Shown: in pieces, positions 26,229 through 34,642 of the stretch
How the letters are laid out: the number at the start of each line of letters is the position of its first letter
Numbering within the stretch: the first letter of the stretch is position 1
Source: Pseudomonadota bacterium
Lineage (GTDB): Bacteria > Pseudomonadota > Alphaproteobacteria > Micropepsales > Micropepsaceae
Length of the DNA: 64,000 bases
NCBI GenBank assembly: GCA_021851325.1
Contig: JAJZDZ010000006.1
Location: forward strand, 62,001-126,000
Direction of reading: 5' to 3'
Notes under the pieces: generated by a model
What the model was told of the DNA's origin: nothing
The model's input: only the letters and a program-made list of their open reading frames with translations
Database searches by the model: none
Translations under genes and position numbers: made by a program

Positions 26229-26513
26229 ATGCCAAAACATGCAACCCGTTCGGAAAAGCTGGATCTGCGCCTTACCCCAGACGCAAAGCGGACCCTTTCC
26301 GCTGCGGCCGCGGCCTCCGACCGCTCGGTTAGTGAGTTTGTGTTGGAAAGCGCACTGGCGCATGCCAAGGAAACGCTGCCGGACAGGCACAAATTTTTGC
26401 TCGATGAGTTGCATTGGGAGGCGTTTCTGACGGCGCTTGATGCCCCGACACCACCTATGCCGCGACTGAAGCGGTTACTCAACGAGTCGAGCGTCTTTGA
26501 CGAGCACAAATGA
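26229..26513 (+). CDS. DUF1778 antitoxin, TacA-like
   Basis: 94 residues. An N-terminal ribbon-helix-helix (EKLDLRLTPDAKRTLSAAAA, SDRSVSEFVLESAL) and a C-terminal toxin-binding tail (FLLDELHWEAFLTALDAPTP) define the DUF1778/TacA family. AGGAG lies 7 bases before ATG 26229. It overlaps the acetyltransferase start (ATGA). It neutralises and co-represses with TacT. Confidence 0.93.
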   Translation: MPKHATRSEKLDLRLTPDAKRTLSAAAAASDRSVSEFVLESALAHAKETLPDRHKFLLDELHWEAFLTALDAPTPPMPRLKRLLNESSVFDEHK

Positions 26514-27007
26514 CGGCTATGCGGATCGAGAAGCTCCACGCCCGGCACATCCTGGAGCGCTTCGATTGCGGGAAGGAGGCGCTCAATCGTTTCCTCATTC
26601 GCCATGCATTACAGGCACAGTTATCCAACGCTTCTCGGACCTACGTCGCGGTAGAGGAGCACCGAGTCATTGGGTATCACACACTGGTGGTTGGCGAGAT
26701 CGAGTTCGACCAGGCATCGGAGCGACTGAGGAAGGGGCTCGCCCGCTACCCTATCCCTCTCATGGTGTTAGCGCGGCTTGCCGCTCATGTGGAACGCCAG
26801 GGCCAGGGTATTGGCGCCGGCTTGCTCAAGGATGCGCTCATGCGCACCATGAACGCGGCAGATATCGCAGGGATACGAGCTATTGCTGTGCATGCGAAAG
26901 ACCACGCGGCTCGGCAGTTCTACGAACATTTCAATTTCCAACCTTCGCCCACAGACCCGCTGCATCTGTTTCTCCTGATTAAAGACATGAGGGCCCTGAT
27001 TTCATAG
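26510..27007 (+). CDS. GNAT-type toxin, TacT-like
   Basis: 165 residues, GNAT fold: FDCGKEALNRFL start, acetyl-CoA loop RQGQGIGAGLL (R/Q-x-x-G-x-G/A), and the catalytic Tyr in ARQFYEHFNF near the end. TacT toxins acetylate the amino group of charged aminoacyl-tRNAs and stop translation. ATG 26510 gives the overlap with TacA; ATG 26519 is an alternative. tRNA-Ser follows 115 bases later on the other strand. Confidence 0.93.
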   Translation: MTAMRIEKLHARHILERFDCGKEALNRFLIRHALQAQLSNASRTYVAVEEHRVIGYHTLVVGEIEFDQASERLRKGLARYPIPLMVLARLAAHVERQGQGIGAGLLKDALMRTMNAADIAGIRAIAVHAKDHAARQFYEHFNFQPSPTDPLHLFLLIKDMRALIS

Positions 27008-27122
27008 CAGCTCGCATTCATCGCCTCATGCAGCGCGGGCGACAACCTATGGTGACGCAGCCCCATTATAAAAATGGGCATACGCCATATCAGTCTGTAT
27101 ACAGATTTTCCGTGTGACGAAC

Positions 27123-27212
27123 TGGCGGAGAGGGAGGGATTCGAACCCTCGATACCCTTGCGAGTATGCCGCATTTCGAGTGCGGTGCTTTCAACCGCTC
27201 AGCCACCTCTCC
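27123..27212 (-). tRNA. tRNA-Ser (CGA)
   Basis: Reading the minus strand: acceptor GGAGAGG pairs with CCTCTCC, D-arm GGCTGAGC, anticodon stem CCGCA/TGCGG with loop CTCGAAA (anticodon CGA, 27176-27178), a long variable arm typical of class II tRNA-Ser, T-loop GGTTCGAATCC, and encoded CCA at 27123-27125. 90 bases. Confidence 0.95.
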
Positions 27213-28133
27213 TGACCGCAGCTCCCACGACTTTGGCACCTAAGCACTGAATTTTCGCCAAGTCACGGTAACGCCTGAACCGACACAGCACCAAAAGCAC
27301 CCATACGTTTCAGGCCCGGGTTTCTACCCGTCCCTGCGCTTCAGGACAAGAGAAATCAGCCGGCATGATAACCAGGGGAGATGACCTCATTTACCACCAA
27401 AATCCTGACCTCCAGCCGATTTTGGGCAACCTGACGTAAGACTATCACCAGAGGATGCACATTAACCCGCCCGGGACCGCGCCCAGTTACCGGTCACCAG
27501 ATAACCGCGGACGAAATCAGAATAGCCTCTTTTCCGAGCATAGACTTAGGAATTCTCCATCACCAATTCAAACTTGGGGCATAGGGCCAGCCACCATAAC
27601 CTAACATTTCCCGACAATTAAAGACTCGGAATCTGGTAAGACGCACACGACGCCGACGCCTGCGAGCCAACACAAAAAGCTCTCGATGACCACTCTACCC
27701 ACTCTGCACAGTAAGAACCATCAAGCATCCAATCCTCAATCGGATCCACAATACCGCATCTCTGCGACTTCCGTGAACATGCCTTCCAACACCAATTAAA
27801 CGAAATTCTATGGAACACCAAGGCACTCCCGGTAGCCTAATCGAGGCATATTCGCCATATATAAATCTAATGGTCTACCGTTCACGTATCACTTAGATCA
27901 TCCCCAGTTGCGGTCGATCAAAATTCAGGCACTCGACCACGTTACCGTCACACAGCATCGATGCACGAGAAGCAACACATTTAACATTAGATACTTTGAT
28001 ACAATGGCGCGAGATGCAGACACAAATGCATGGCGTAAAGCCCGGAACCCTCTACAGCGGCAACGTTTGAAAACCGCCGTATATCAAACAGCGCAACCCA
28101 AAATGAGTGCTATAAGCTATGCGGCTTCGTAGC
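27213..28133. other. AT-rich gene-poor stretch
   Basis: About 920 bases upstream (5' side) of tRNA-Ser with lower GC than the flanks. ORFs of 67 and 74 codons (27618-27821 minus, 27908-28132 plus) have no SD and no recognisable motif. No transposase or integrase fragment was recognised, nor a copy of the tRNA 3' end. Confidence 0.35.
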
Positions 28134-28186
28134 CCAAGCGTGTGCCCAAAGACAGCATTTGATGACCTCAAAGGACACACGCTTGG
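28134..28186 (-). other. Large hairpin 3' of the small membrane ORF
   Basis: CCAAGCGTGTG (28134-28144) and CACACGCTTGG (28176-28186) are an 11-bp perfect inverted repeat; beyond one mismatch the stem continues with CC/GG. The loop is about 25 bases. On the minus strand it begins 57 bases after the stop of the small ORF. It could be a transcript end or an element of its own; no T-run follows. Confidence 0.55.
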
Positions 28187-28242
28187 AATTAGGAATTACG
28201 GCACAACTCTCAAGCCATACCGTATCTGCCCTAAACCTGATA

Positions 28243-28377
28243 TTACTGAATAATAGACGCCACTGAAGCAAGTGCGAGCAGCCAGGTTAAGGCACCAATT
28301 GCAAGTGTCAGCATTCCATCGATCCGATCTTGCAGAGGACGGAACACAAGATGCTTCTTGCTAACTATCGTACCCAT
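28243..28377 (-). CDS. 44-residue single-helix membrane protein
   Basis: A short ORF: start MGTIVSKKHLVFRPLQDRID, then a hydrophobic helix from GMLTLAIGALTWLLALASVA to SIIQ-stop. AGGAG lies exactly 7 bases before the ATG, which with the basic N-terminus and clean helix argues for a real gene (N-in topology). No family recognised. It is divergent from the winged-helix/PD40 regulator at 28511 and is followed by a large hairpin. Confidence 0.65.
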   Translation of the reverse strand: MGTIVSKKHLVFRPLQDRIDGMLTLAIGALTWLLALASVASIIQ

Positions 28378-28510
28378 GTACTTACTCCTTTCGAAACGCG
28401 ATGACTAGGCACGTCACCGCTATCAACGATGATCGCATCCGCGTCTGAGATGAAAGAGTGGGAATATGACGTAAGGGTGATTGTTTGCCGTTGCATCTTA
28501 TAAGGCGATG

Positions 28511-30637
28511 ATGAGTGACAATAAGAGGTTTTCAGCGATGGCGGACAAAATCGAGCTCGCTCGCGAGCCTGACTTCTCACTTGGCTCGCTCAGAATTTCG
28601 CCCTCAACACGCCAGTTGATAACCGAGCACGGGACTGAGCTAGTAGAACCGCGCGTCATGCAGGTGCTTATATGCCTTACCCGGGCGAATGCCGCTGTGG
28701 TGTCCAGAGATCAATTAATTACTACATGCTGGAACGGGCAGGTCGTAGGTGATGACGCCATTAATCGCTGCATTTCTCGGCTACGAAAATACGCCGCAGG
28801 ACATGAGCCGCCGCCATTTACCATCGAAACCATACCACGCGTTGGTTACAAACTGACGGCGAATAACACCAGCACATCGCCACACAATTATCTCGAAAGC
28901 GACATCGCTCGATTTGGCCGAGCCTGGATATTTGAGCATTTGAGACATGTCCGCAGGGTAAACAAATTTATCCTTAGTGCGCTGACCATTATCCTCTTCC
29001 TAGCGACAGCAACTTGGACCCTGCGGTCTGCCAAAAGATGGACGGTTATGGAAAGCAGACCACTCTTGACAACAAATCAACTCGAAGAAGAACCAGCAAT
29101 ATCTCCTGATGGATCCATGATTGCATACGTCGCGGGAACAAATGCCCTTGCCCGCCGGATATATATCAGGCGCCTAAGTCGTGCCCAGCGAACTGCCATC
29201 AGCCCCAAAGATTATTACGCCGGGTCGCCAAACTGGTCTAACGATGACAAACGCATTGCATACGCTACATTTCGTTCCGGTGAACGATGTCACATTTATA
29301 TTGCGCATCTGGGTGAGGAAACAATTGATGAAGTAGGACACTGTACGAACAGGCAACATACTTCGCTCTCATGGGATCGAGCTTCTGGTTTAATATATTA
29401 TGTTGATCGAAGGTACCCAGACGGACCCGACACCATCCTAAGCCTAGACCCATCTACGCACGCCGTAAAACCAGTCACTAATCCACGTCACGATATTCCG
29501 GGCGATCTTGAACCCGCCATCGCACAAAGCGGAAAATACCTCGCATATATCCGTCGGCTTGGGTCCACAAATGACGAAGTGCGCATAACGAACTTAAGTA
29601 CGGGCCGCGAGAGAATTCTCGGGGTTATAAGAGGGCTGAAGTCTATCGCCTGGACCTGGGATTCCGAAACTGTTCTTGCCAGCGTCTCAGATGGAGCAGG
29701 ATCCGAGATTTGGGCCCTGCCCTTGAGCGGTGATCAACGGTATCAGATTTACGCCAGCTCACAACTAATCAATCGGCTGGCCTCCGGTCCCCGGGGCCTT
29801 CTCGCGGCGGAAATCGAGGTGAGCCGGAAAAAGTTAGCACTCGGATCGCAAGTTCCGGAACGCGTAGTCCACACTCTGGATCCTTCAAACGGCTCGACCT
29901 ATTCGCCTACATATTCCAAGAACGGCACGTTAGCCTTCATCTCAAATCGCGCTGGTTCTAACGCAATATGGGCTGCAACCCCACACTCCGTTCCAAAACA
30001 AATATTTGATGGAGGCATGGCTTTACTCGACCGCTTGATTTGGTCACCCAACGGTGAGCAACTTGCCTTTGTTTCCATGGAGAAGGAGGTTGCTTCGATC
30101 AACGTAATTTCCAAAACCGGCAAGACTATCTTCGTAGGACGAACTCGAAGCATCGGTTATGGTATGCCGACGTGGACGTCAGATGGAAGGGCCCTTATTG
30201 TCGCTGACAGGCCGGTGACCGATGCGCAGGAACGCCTTACCAGGATTTCTCTATTTCATATCACTGTTGCACCTCCGGGTTGGCAAAGCGTTACGTCTTT
30301 TCAGAGGAAAGTTTATGCCGTACGATCGGGCGAAAGGGGTATATGGCGTATTGATAGTGGTGTGCGGCAGATCACCCCAAATTATCCCCGCAACCGGATC
30401 TCGCAACTCATCTTCTTCCGGGATAGCGTCTTAATCCCCGAGTTCGAATCGGTGATACCTGGCATTCTTGCTCAGCCTCTTTCTGGTGGCATCCCAACAC
30501 ATTTTTCCTATACCCCAGGAGCAAGCAGCGACACAGGCTTCGCCGTCGACCCCCGTTCAGGCGATATCGTTTATGTAACAGATATCCTAGAAAACGCGCA
30601 CATTGACCTCATGCATCTTCAGCTCCGCAGGTGGTGA
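28511..30637 (+). CDS. Membrane-bound winged-helix regulator with PD40 propeller
   Basis: About 708 residues. N-terminal OmpR/PhoB-type winged helix (LGSLRISPSTRQLITEHGTE, VEPRVMQVLICLTRANAAVV, AINRCISRLRKYA, TIPRVGYKL), one membrane helix (FILSALTIILFLATATWTL), then a periplasmic beta-propeller of TolB/PD40 repeats (EEEPAISPDGSMIAYVAG, GSPNWSNDDKRIAYATF, RLIWSPNGEQLAFVS). It is a one-component CadC-like sensor: it reads a periplasmic signal and binds DNA directly. Start uncertain: ATG 28511 (AAGG upstream), 28508 or 28538. The target may be the divergent small ORF. Confidence 0.88.
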   Translation: MSDNKRFSAMADKIELAREPDFSLGSLRISPSTRQLITEHGTELVEPRVMQVLICLTRANAAVVSRDQLITTCWNGQVVGDDAINRCISRLRKYAAGHEPPPFTIETIPRVGYKLTANNTSTSPHNYLESDIARFGRAWIFEHLRHVRRVNKFILSALTIILFLATATWTLRSAKRWTVMESRPLLTTNQLEEEPAISPDGSMIAYVAGTNALARRIYIRRLSRAQRTAISPKDYYAGSPNWSNDDKRIAYATFRSGERCHIYIAHLGEETIDEVGHCTNRQHTSLSWDRASGLIYYVDRRYPDGPDTILSLDPSTHAVKPVTNPRHDIPGDLEPAIAQSGKYLAYIRRLGSTNDEVRITNLSTGRERILGVIRGLKSIAWTWDSETVLASVSDGAGSEIWALPLSGDQRYQIYASSQLINRLASGPRGLLAAEIEVSRKKLALGSQVPERVVHTLDPSNGSTYSPTYSKNGTLAFISNRAGSNAIWAATPHSVPKQIFDGGMALLDRLIWSPNGEQLAFVSMEKEVASINVISKTGKTIFVGRTRSIGYGMPTWTSDGRALIVADRPVTDAQERLTRISLFHITVAPPGWQSVTSFQRKVYAVRSGERGIWRIDSGVRQITPNYPRNRISQLIFFRDSVLIPEFESVIPGILAQPLSGGIPTHFSYTPGASSDTGFAVDPRSGDIVYVTDILENAHIDLMHLQLRRW

Positions 30638-31023
30638 GATTTGCGCACATGCATCACTAAGCGCTGCCATCTACCGCGTCTACGTTCATAAATGCGTACG
30701 TTGCTGTACGCCCTACCCTGCAGCTAATTTTCGTTTCTGTGCGTGTCGCAGAGCGGCTGGTAAAAAGCGACGATCGTTTGACTTACTAAAGACCAATCTC
30801 TTCTGGTACATATGCGCGGGTTAAATGAGAAGCACCCCTATAACGCTTTTCGGGAGTAGCTCGCCGTCACCACCTTTTAGGAGCCATTGCCATGCGCGCT
30901 AAGCGGGTGGCTTCTACAAAGCGCTTTTCCGCTGTAATATGGCATCAAAGCTGACTTCACTGGCGCTGCGGAATGTGGCATGCATGCATAATTATACTTA
31001 TGCAGACAGGGAACCAGATACCC
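30638..31023. other. Intergenic before the GST gene
   Basis: 386 bases. A 20-codon ORF at 30892-30954 has AGGAG 8 bases upstream but no other support. No terminator or clear promoter seen. Confidence 0.3.
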
Positions 31024-32175
31024 ATGCCAACCTATCGGCTCTTCGGTACACCGGCATCACTGTATACCGGCAAGGCCCGCAGCTACCTGATAAAGCAGCG
31101 TATCGATTTCGAAAATAGGGCTGCAGGTGACCCCCATTTTCGTAGTAAAATTTTACCCAAGATCGAACGCTGGATCATTCCAGTGCTCGAATGTCCTGAC
31201 GGCACCCTGGTGCAGGATAGCTCGGAAATTATCGAGCACTTTGAACGTACCAGCAATGTACGTTATCCCGCCAAACCAAAGACTTCGCAACATCAGCTTA
31301 TTGGCCAAATATTTGAGCTCTTTGGCGGCGAAGGCTTGCTACGTCCAGCTATGCATTATCGCTGGAATTTCGATCACGCCAATTTGTCATTTCTGAAGGC
31401 GGATTTTCCGGCAGCTCTGGCGGCACCAAATGCGACCGCCGATGAAAAGAACGCAGTCTTTGAGATGGCTAGTCAGCGCATGCGAAGGGCCATGACAAGC
31501 TTCGGCGTCACTACAGATACAGCAAAGACGATTGAGGAAGCATATAGTGAATTCCTCCAACTTCTTGATACACATCTCCAAGGTTCGCCATATCTGCTCG
31601 GTGGACGACCTACCATCGGTGATTATGGATTAATTGCGCCGCTTTACGCTCACCTTGGACGTGATCCGTTCCCTGCTCAGTTGATGAAGAGCACGGCGCA
31701 TCGGGTTTGGCGCTGGGTCGAACGTATGAATGCCCCCGATCTCGATAGCGCAGAGTACGGTGCAATTGCTCCGGAACTGTTTAACAATGATGAGGTACCT
31801 GAGAGTCTAAAGGATCTGCTGCGTTTTGTCGCCAAAGACTATCTACCCGAAGTTGAGGCGTTTGTAGGCTTCACTAATGACTGGCTGAGCCTACACCCCG
31901 AAATTGAGGAGGGAACAAGCGGCCTTTCACGGAGTCAGGACCGCGTCATTGGTCAGGTGGAATTTATCTGGCGTGGCCATCCCATAAGGGTTGCCGTGTT
32001 GCCCTACCGGCTCTACCTCCTGCAGAAAATTCAAGCTGTGTTCGATCAAGCTTCGCGATCCGAGCAGGACAGAATGCGTGCGCTTTTAAGCGAAACCGGC
32101 CTTGGAAGGCTGTTGGAGTTGCGTACCCAAAGGCGCATCGTGCGCAAGAGTAACCTGGAAGTGTGGAGCGGGTAA
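31024..32175 (+). CDS. Glutathione S-transferase family protein
   Basis: About 383 residues. N-terminal thioredoxin-like GST domain (YRLFGTPASLYTGKARSYLI.., IIPVLECPDG, LVQDSSEIIEHFE), where the D-S-S-x-I element binds glutathione. A helical C-terminal domain includes YLLGGRPTIGDYGLIAPLYA, the N-capping GDY/GD motif. It is much longer than the usual 200-230 residues, with about 130 extra C-terminal residues. Start ATG 31024 chosen from domain position; SD is weak. Function, beyond thiol transfer or binding, is open. Confidence 0.85.
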   Translation: MPTYRLFGTPASLYTGKARSYLIKQRIDFENRAAGDPHFRSKILPKIERWIIPVLECPDGTLVQDSSEIIEHFERTSNVRYPAKPKTSQHQLIGQIFELFGGEGLLRPAMHYRWNFDHANLSFLKADFPAALAAPNATADEKNAVFEMASQRMRRAMTSFGVTTDTAKTIEEAYSEFLQLLDTHLQGSPYLLGGRPTIGDYGLIAPLYAHLGRDPFPAQLMKSTAHRVWRWVERMNAPDLDSAEYGAIAPELFNNDEVPESLKDLLRFVAKDYLPEVEAFVGFTNDWLSLHPEIEEGTSGLSRSQDRVIGQVEFIWRGHPIRVAVLPYRLYLLQKIQAVFDQASRSEQDRMRALLSETGLGRLLELRTQRRIVRKSNLEVWSG

Positions 32176-32228
32176 AAGCGCTTGTTTTGCATCTGGAGTG
32201 TGGTCTTCAGAAGCATCCGCTGATCGCG

Positions 32229-33044
32229 CTACGGACCACCGGCGAGCCACTGGATGCCCAGCCGCGCGGCAAGTGGCTGCTTTAGCTTGTCGCCAATGGA
32301 CACCATCTGCTCGGAAAATCCAAAAGGTGGATTGATGACGAGGAGGCCTGCCGCGCGCATGCCTTGACCAGGCTCTTCGCGGCTGATTTCGAGCCGCAGG
32401 AGAGAAGTTGCCCCCGCAGAGAGCAGTTCTCCGCAAAAGCTTGCTGCTCGAGCGGCCGATTTGATCGGATACCAGACCATATAAACACCCGTCGCAAATT
32501 TGCGAAGGGCAGCAATTACGGTACCGGCAAGCACCTGAAACTCATCTGCCGCTTCGAACGGCGGATCTACAAGAATGACCCCCCGACGTTCATACGGCGG
32601 CAACAGCGTAAGAAGCCGGCTGTAGCCATCCGCAATAAGAACCTGCGCCCGCGGGGCAGGAGCGAGTTCCTTGGAGAGGGCGGCGGCTTCCTCCGGGTGC
32701 TTTTCGATCGCAACAAGACGGTCCTGGGGTCTCAGGAGGCGGGCGGCGATGAGAGGAGAGCCGGGATACTTCGAGGCCCCGGCGGCACGGACAAGATCAA
32801 GATAGGTGGCGAGGCCTTCCGGAAGGGGCTCCTGCAAATGTCGAATCTTCTCAATTCCGGCCAGGGCCTCAGATGTCTTGGTTGCCTCGGCGCCGAGCAG
32901 ATCGTACATCCCGCGGCCCGCATGCGTGTCGATAACAACGAAGCCCTTTTCCTTGCGCTTCAAATATTCGAGGATAGCCACCAAGGCAATGTGCTTGGCG
33001 ACATCGGCAAAGTTTCCGGCGTGATAGGCGTGACGATAATTCAT
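32229..33044 (-). CDS. rlmJ: 23S rRNA (adenine-2030-N6)-methyltransferase
   Basis: 271 residues. The start MNYRHAYHAGNFADVAKHIA is the RlmJ hallmark. The SAM-binding DTHAGRGMYDL (39-50) and the catalytic D160-P-P-F motif are present. It methylates N6 of A2030 in 23S rRNA. Length is standard. It is divergent from the MBL-fold gene, 63 bases apart. Confidence 0.96.
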   Translation of the reverse strand: MNYRHAYHAGNFADVAKHIALVAILEYLKRKEKGFVVIDTHAGRGMYDLLGAEATKTSEALAGIEKIRHLQEPLPEGLATYLDLVRAAGASKYPGSPLIAARLLRPQDRLVAIEKHPEEAAALSKELAPAPRAQVLIADGYSRLLTLLPPYERRGVILVDPPFEAADEFQVLAGTVIAALRKFATGVYMVWYPIKSAARAASFCGELLSAGATSLLRLEISREEPGQGMRAAGLLVINPPFGFSEQMVSIGDKLKQPLAARLGIQWLAGGP

Positions 33045-33107
33045 GGCGATAGCTATAGCGCCTGCGCAGGGATTCGTTAAGATGCAGAAAATTTAAGGAA
33101 AATGGTC

Positions 33108-34412
33108 ATGGCCGATTTGCTCGCTCTATCCAGCCGTTACATTGATCAGGGCATTTACGAGGGTCCGGCCTCGGTCAATCGTATCAACGGCCAGCTCTCA
33201 GAGGTCGGGGACGGTATTGCCATGGTTGAAGCATTCAGCCATGTGGTCGCGCTGAAGAGCGAACAGGGACTGGTGCTCTTCGATACCAGTCTGGAAGCCT
33301 TCGGTGGCCAGATTCTGACCGCGCTGCGTGGCTGGAGCGATGATCGGATCTCCACAATAGCCTATACCCACGGACACGTGGATCACGTTGGCGGTGCCGG
33401 CGCGATCCTGGCCGAGGCTGTCGAGAGAGGGCATCCCCGTCCACAGGTTATCGGGCACGAAAATGTAGCCCATAGGTTTGCGCGCTACCATCTTACCGAC
33501 GGCTACAACGCGACCATAAATGCGCGACAATTTGGTGGCGCCCCCGGCAAGACCAATGGCTTCATTTCGGCAGGAATGACGAAACATTTCGGTCCTAAGG
33601 AGTGGGTCACGCCGGATCATGAATTCTCCGAGCGCATGGGTCTGGCGTCCGGCTCTCTCCGCTTCGAGCTCTTTCATGCGCGCGGTGAAACCGATGATCA
33701 TCTGTGGGCCTGGCTGCCGGCCAGGAAGACCATAATCGTCGGCGATTTTCTCATCTGGGTGTTTCCCAATGCGGGAAACCCACAGAAGGTACAGCGCTAT
33801 CCTCTTGACTGGGCAGCTGCACTACGCGCGATGGCTGCACTCGAGCCAGAACTGCTTCTGCCTGCACACGGCCTGCCGATTGCCGGCGGCAAGCGGATCG
33901 CGCAGGTGCTCGACGATTGCGCCACGGCTCTCGAAGTAGTCAGCCAACAGACCCTTTCCATGATGAATGCCGGTCTGCGGCTGAACGATATCGTACACAG
34001 CGTGAAGCTACCCTTGGCGTTGATGGAAAAGCCCTATCTGCGCCCGGTCTATGATGAGCCAGAGTTTGTTATCCGTAATCTCTGGCGCCTTTACGGCGGC
34101 TGGTACGACGGAAATCCGGCCAATCTCAAACCGGCAGCCGATCAGGCATTGGCACGGGAAATTGCGCAGCTGTCCGGAGGCGCAAGAGAGCTCATCGCGC
34201 GGTCCAAAACATTGAGTGATGCCGGCGAGCATCGGCTCGCCTGCCACCTTGCGGAGCTCGCCGCGCTCGCCGCCCCGGAAGATCGCTCGGTCCATGGCGG
34301 ACGAGCCGAAGTCTACGAGGCCCGGATGAAGAGCGAATTATCGCTGATGGCACGAGGCATATATGGTGACGCTGCCCGACAATCGCGGGAGGCCGCCGGA
34401 AAAAATTCCTGA
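33108..34412 (+). CDS. MBL-fold hydrolase, alkyl-sulfatase-like
   Basis: 434 residues. The metal site T-H88-G-H90-V-D92-H93 is intact, with further His and Asp ligands in HARGETDDHLWAW and LLPAHGLPI. The segment RNLWRLYGGWYDGNPANLKP is the dimerisation domain typical of SdsA/YjcS-type alkyl sulfatases, but the C-terminal SCP2-like domain is missing (these run to 620+ residues). So it is a short member, substrate unknown. ATG 33108 has AAGGA about 8 bases upstream; ATG 33102 is inside it. Confidence 0.87.
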   Translation: MADLLALSSRYIDQGIYEGPASVNRINGQLSEVGDGIAMVEAFSHVVALKSEQGLVLFDTSLEAFGGQILTALRGWSDDRISTIAYTHGHVDHVGGAGAILAEAVERGHPRPQVIGHENVAHRFARYHLTDGYNATINARQFGGAPGKTNGFISAGMTKHFGPKEWVTPDHEFSERMGLASGSLRFELFHARGETDDHLWAWLPARKTIIVGDFLIWVFPNAGNPQKVQRYPLDWAAALRAMAALEPELLLPAHGLPIAGGKRIAQVLDDCATALEVVSQQTLSMMNAGLRLNDIVHSVKLPLALMEKPYLRPVYDEPEFVIRNLWRLYGGWYDGNPANLKPAADQALAREIAQLSGGARELIARSKTLSDAGEHRLACHLAELAALAAPEDRSVHGGRAEVYEARMKSELSLMARGIYGDAARQSREAAGKNS

Positions 34413-34642
34413 CCCCGGCCACCGTGATTTCAGAGAGCTTGGTTGCAACTATTCCTTTCGCAGGCAGCCTAGTGCGTATCATCTTTGCTTGCCTAGTCCA
34501 TCCGTCTGCATAGTACGGTTCGGCTCGGCGCGCGAAAGGCAGCGAGACTTCAATTAAGCTGTCGCAAATGGGACATCAGGCCTATGCCGATGCATCATGC
34601 GGGAGAGGATATCGCGCGTTGAGCCGCAGGTTCCAAACCGCG

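Noticed and set aside
27123-27212. tRNA-Ser as an integration site
   Set aside because: No integrase gene and no second copy of the tRNA 3' end were seen in the window, so a bounded element cannot be claimed.
27618-28132. Two ORFs of 67 and 74 codons in the AT-rich stretch
   Set aside because: No SD, no motif and composition like non-coding DNA.
30892-30954. 20-codon ORF with AGGAG upstream
   Set aside because: Too short and without attenuator structure or conserved features; SD alone is weak evidence.
32364-33080. 238-codon plus-strand ORF opposite rlmJ
   Set aside because: Shadow of RlmJ with no SD or motif.
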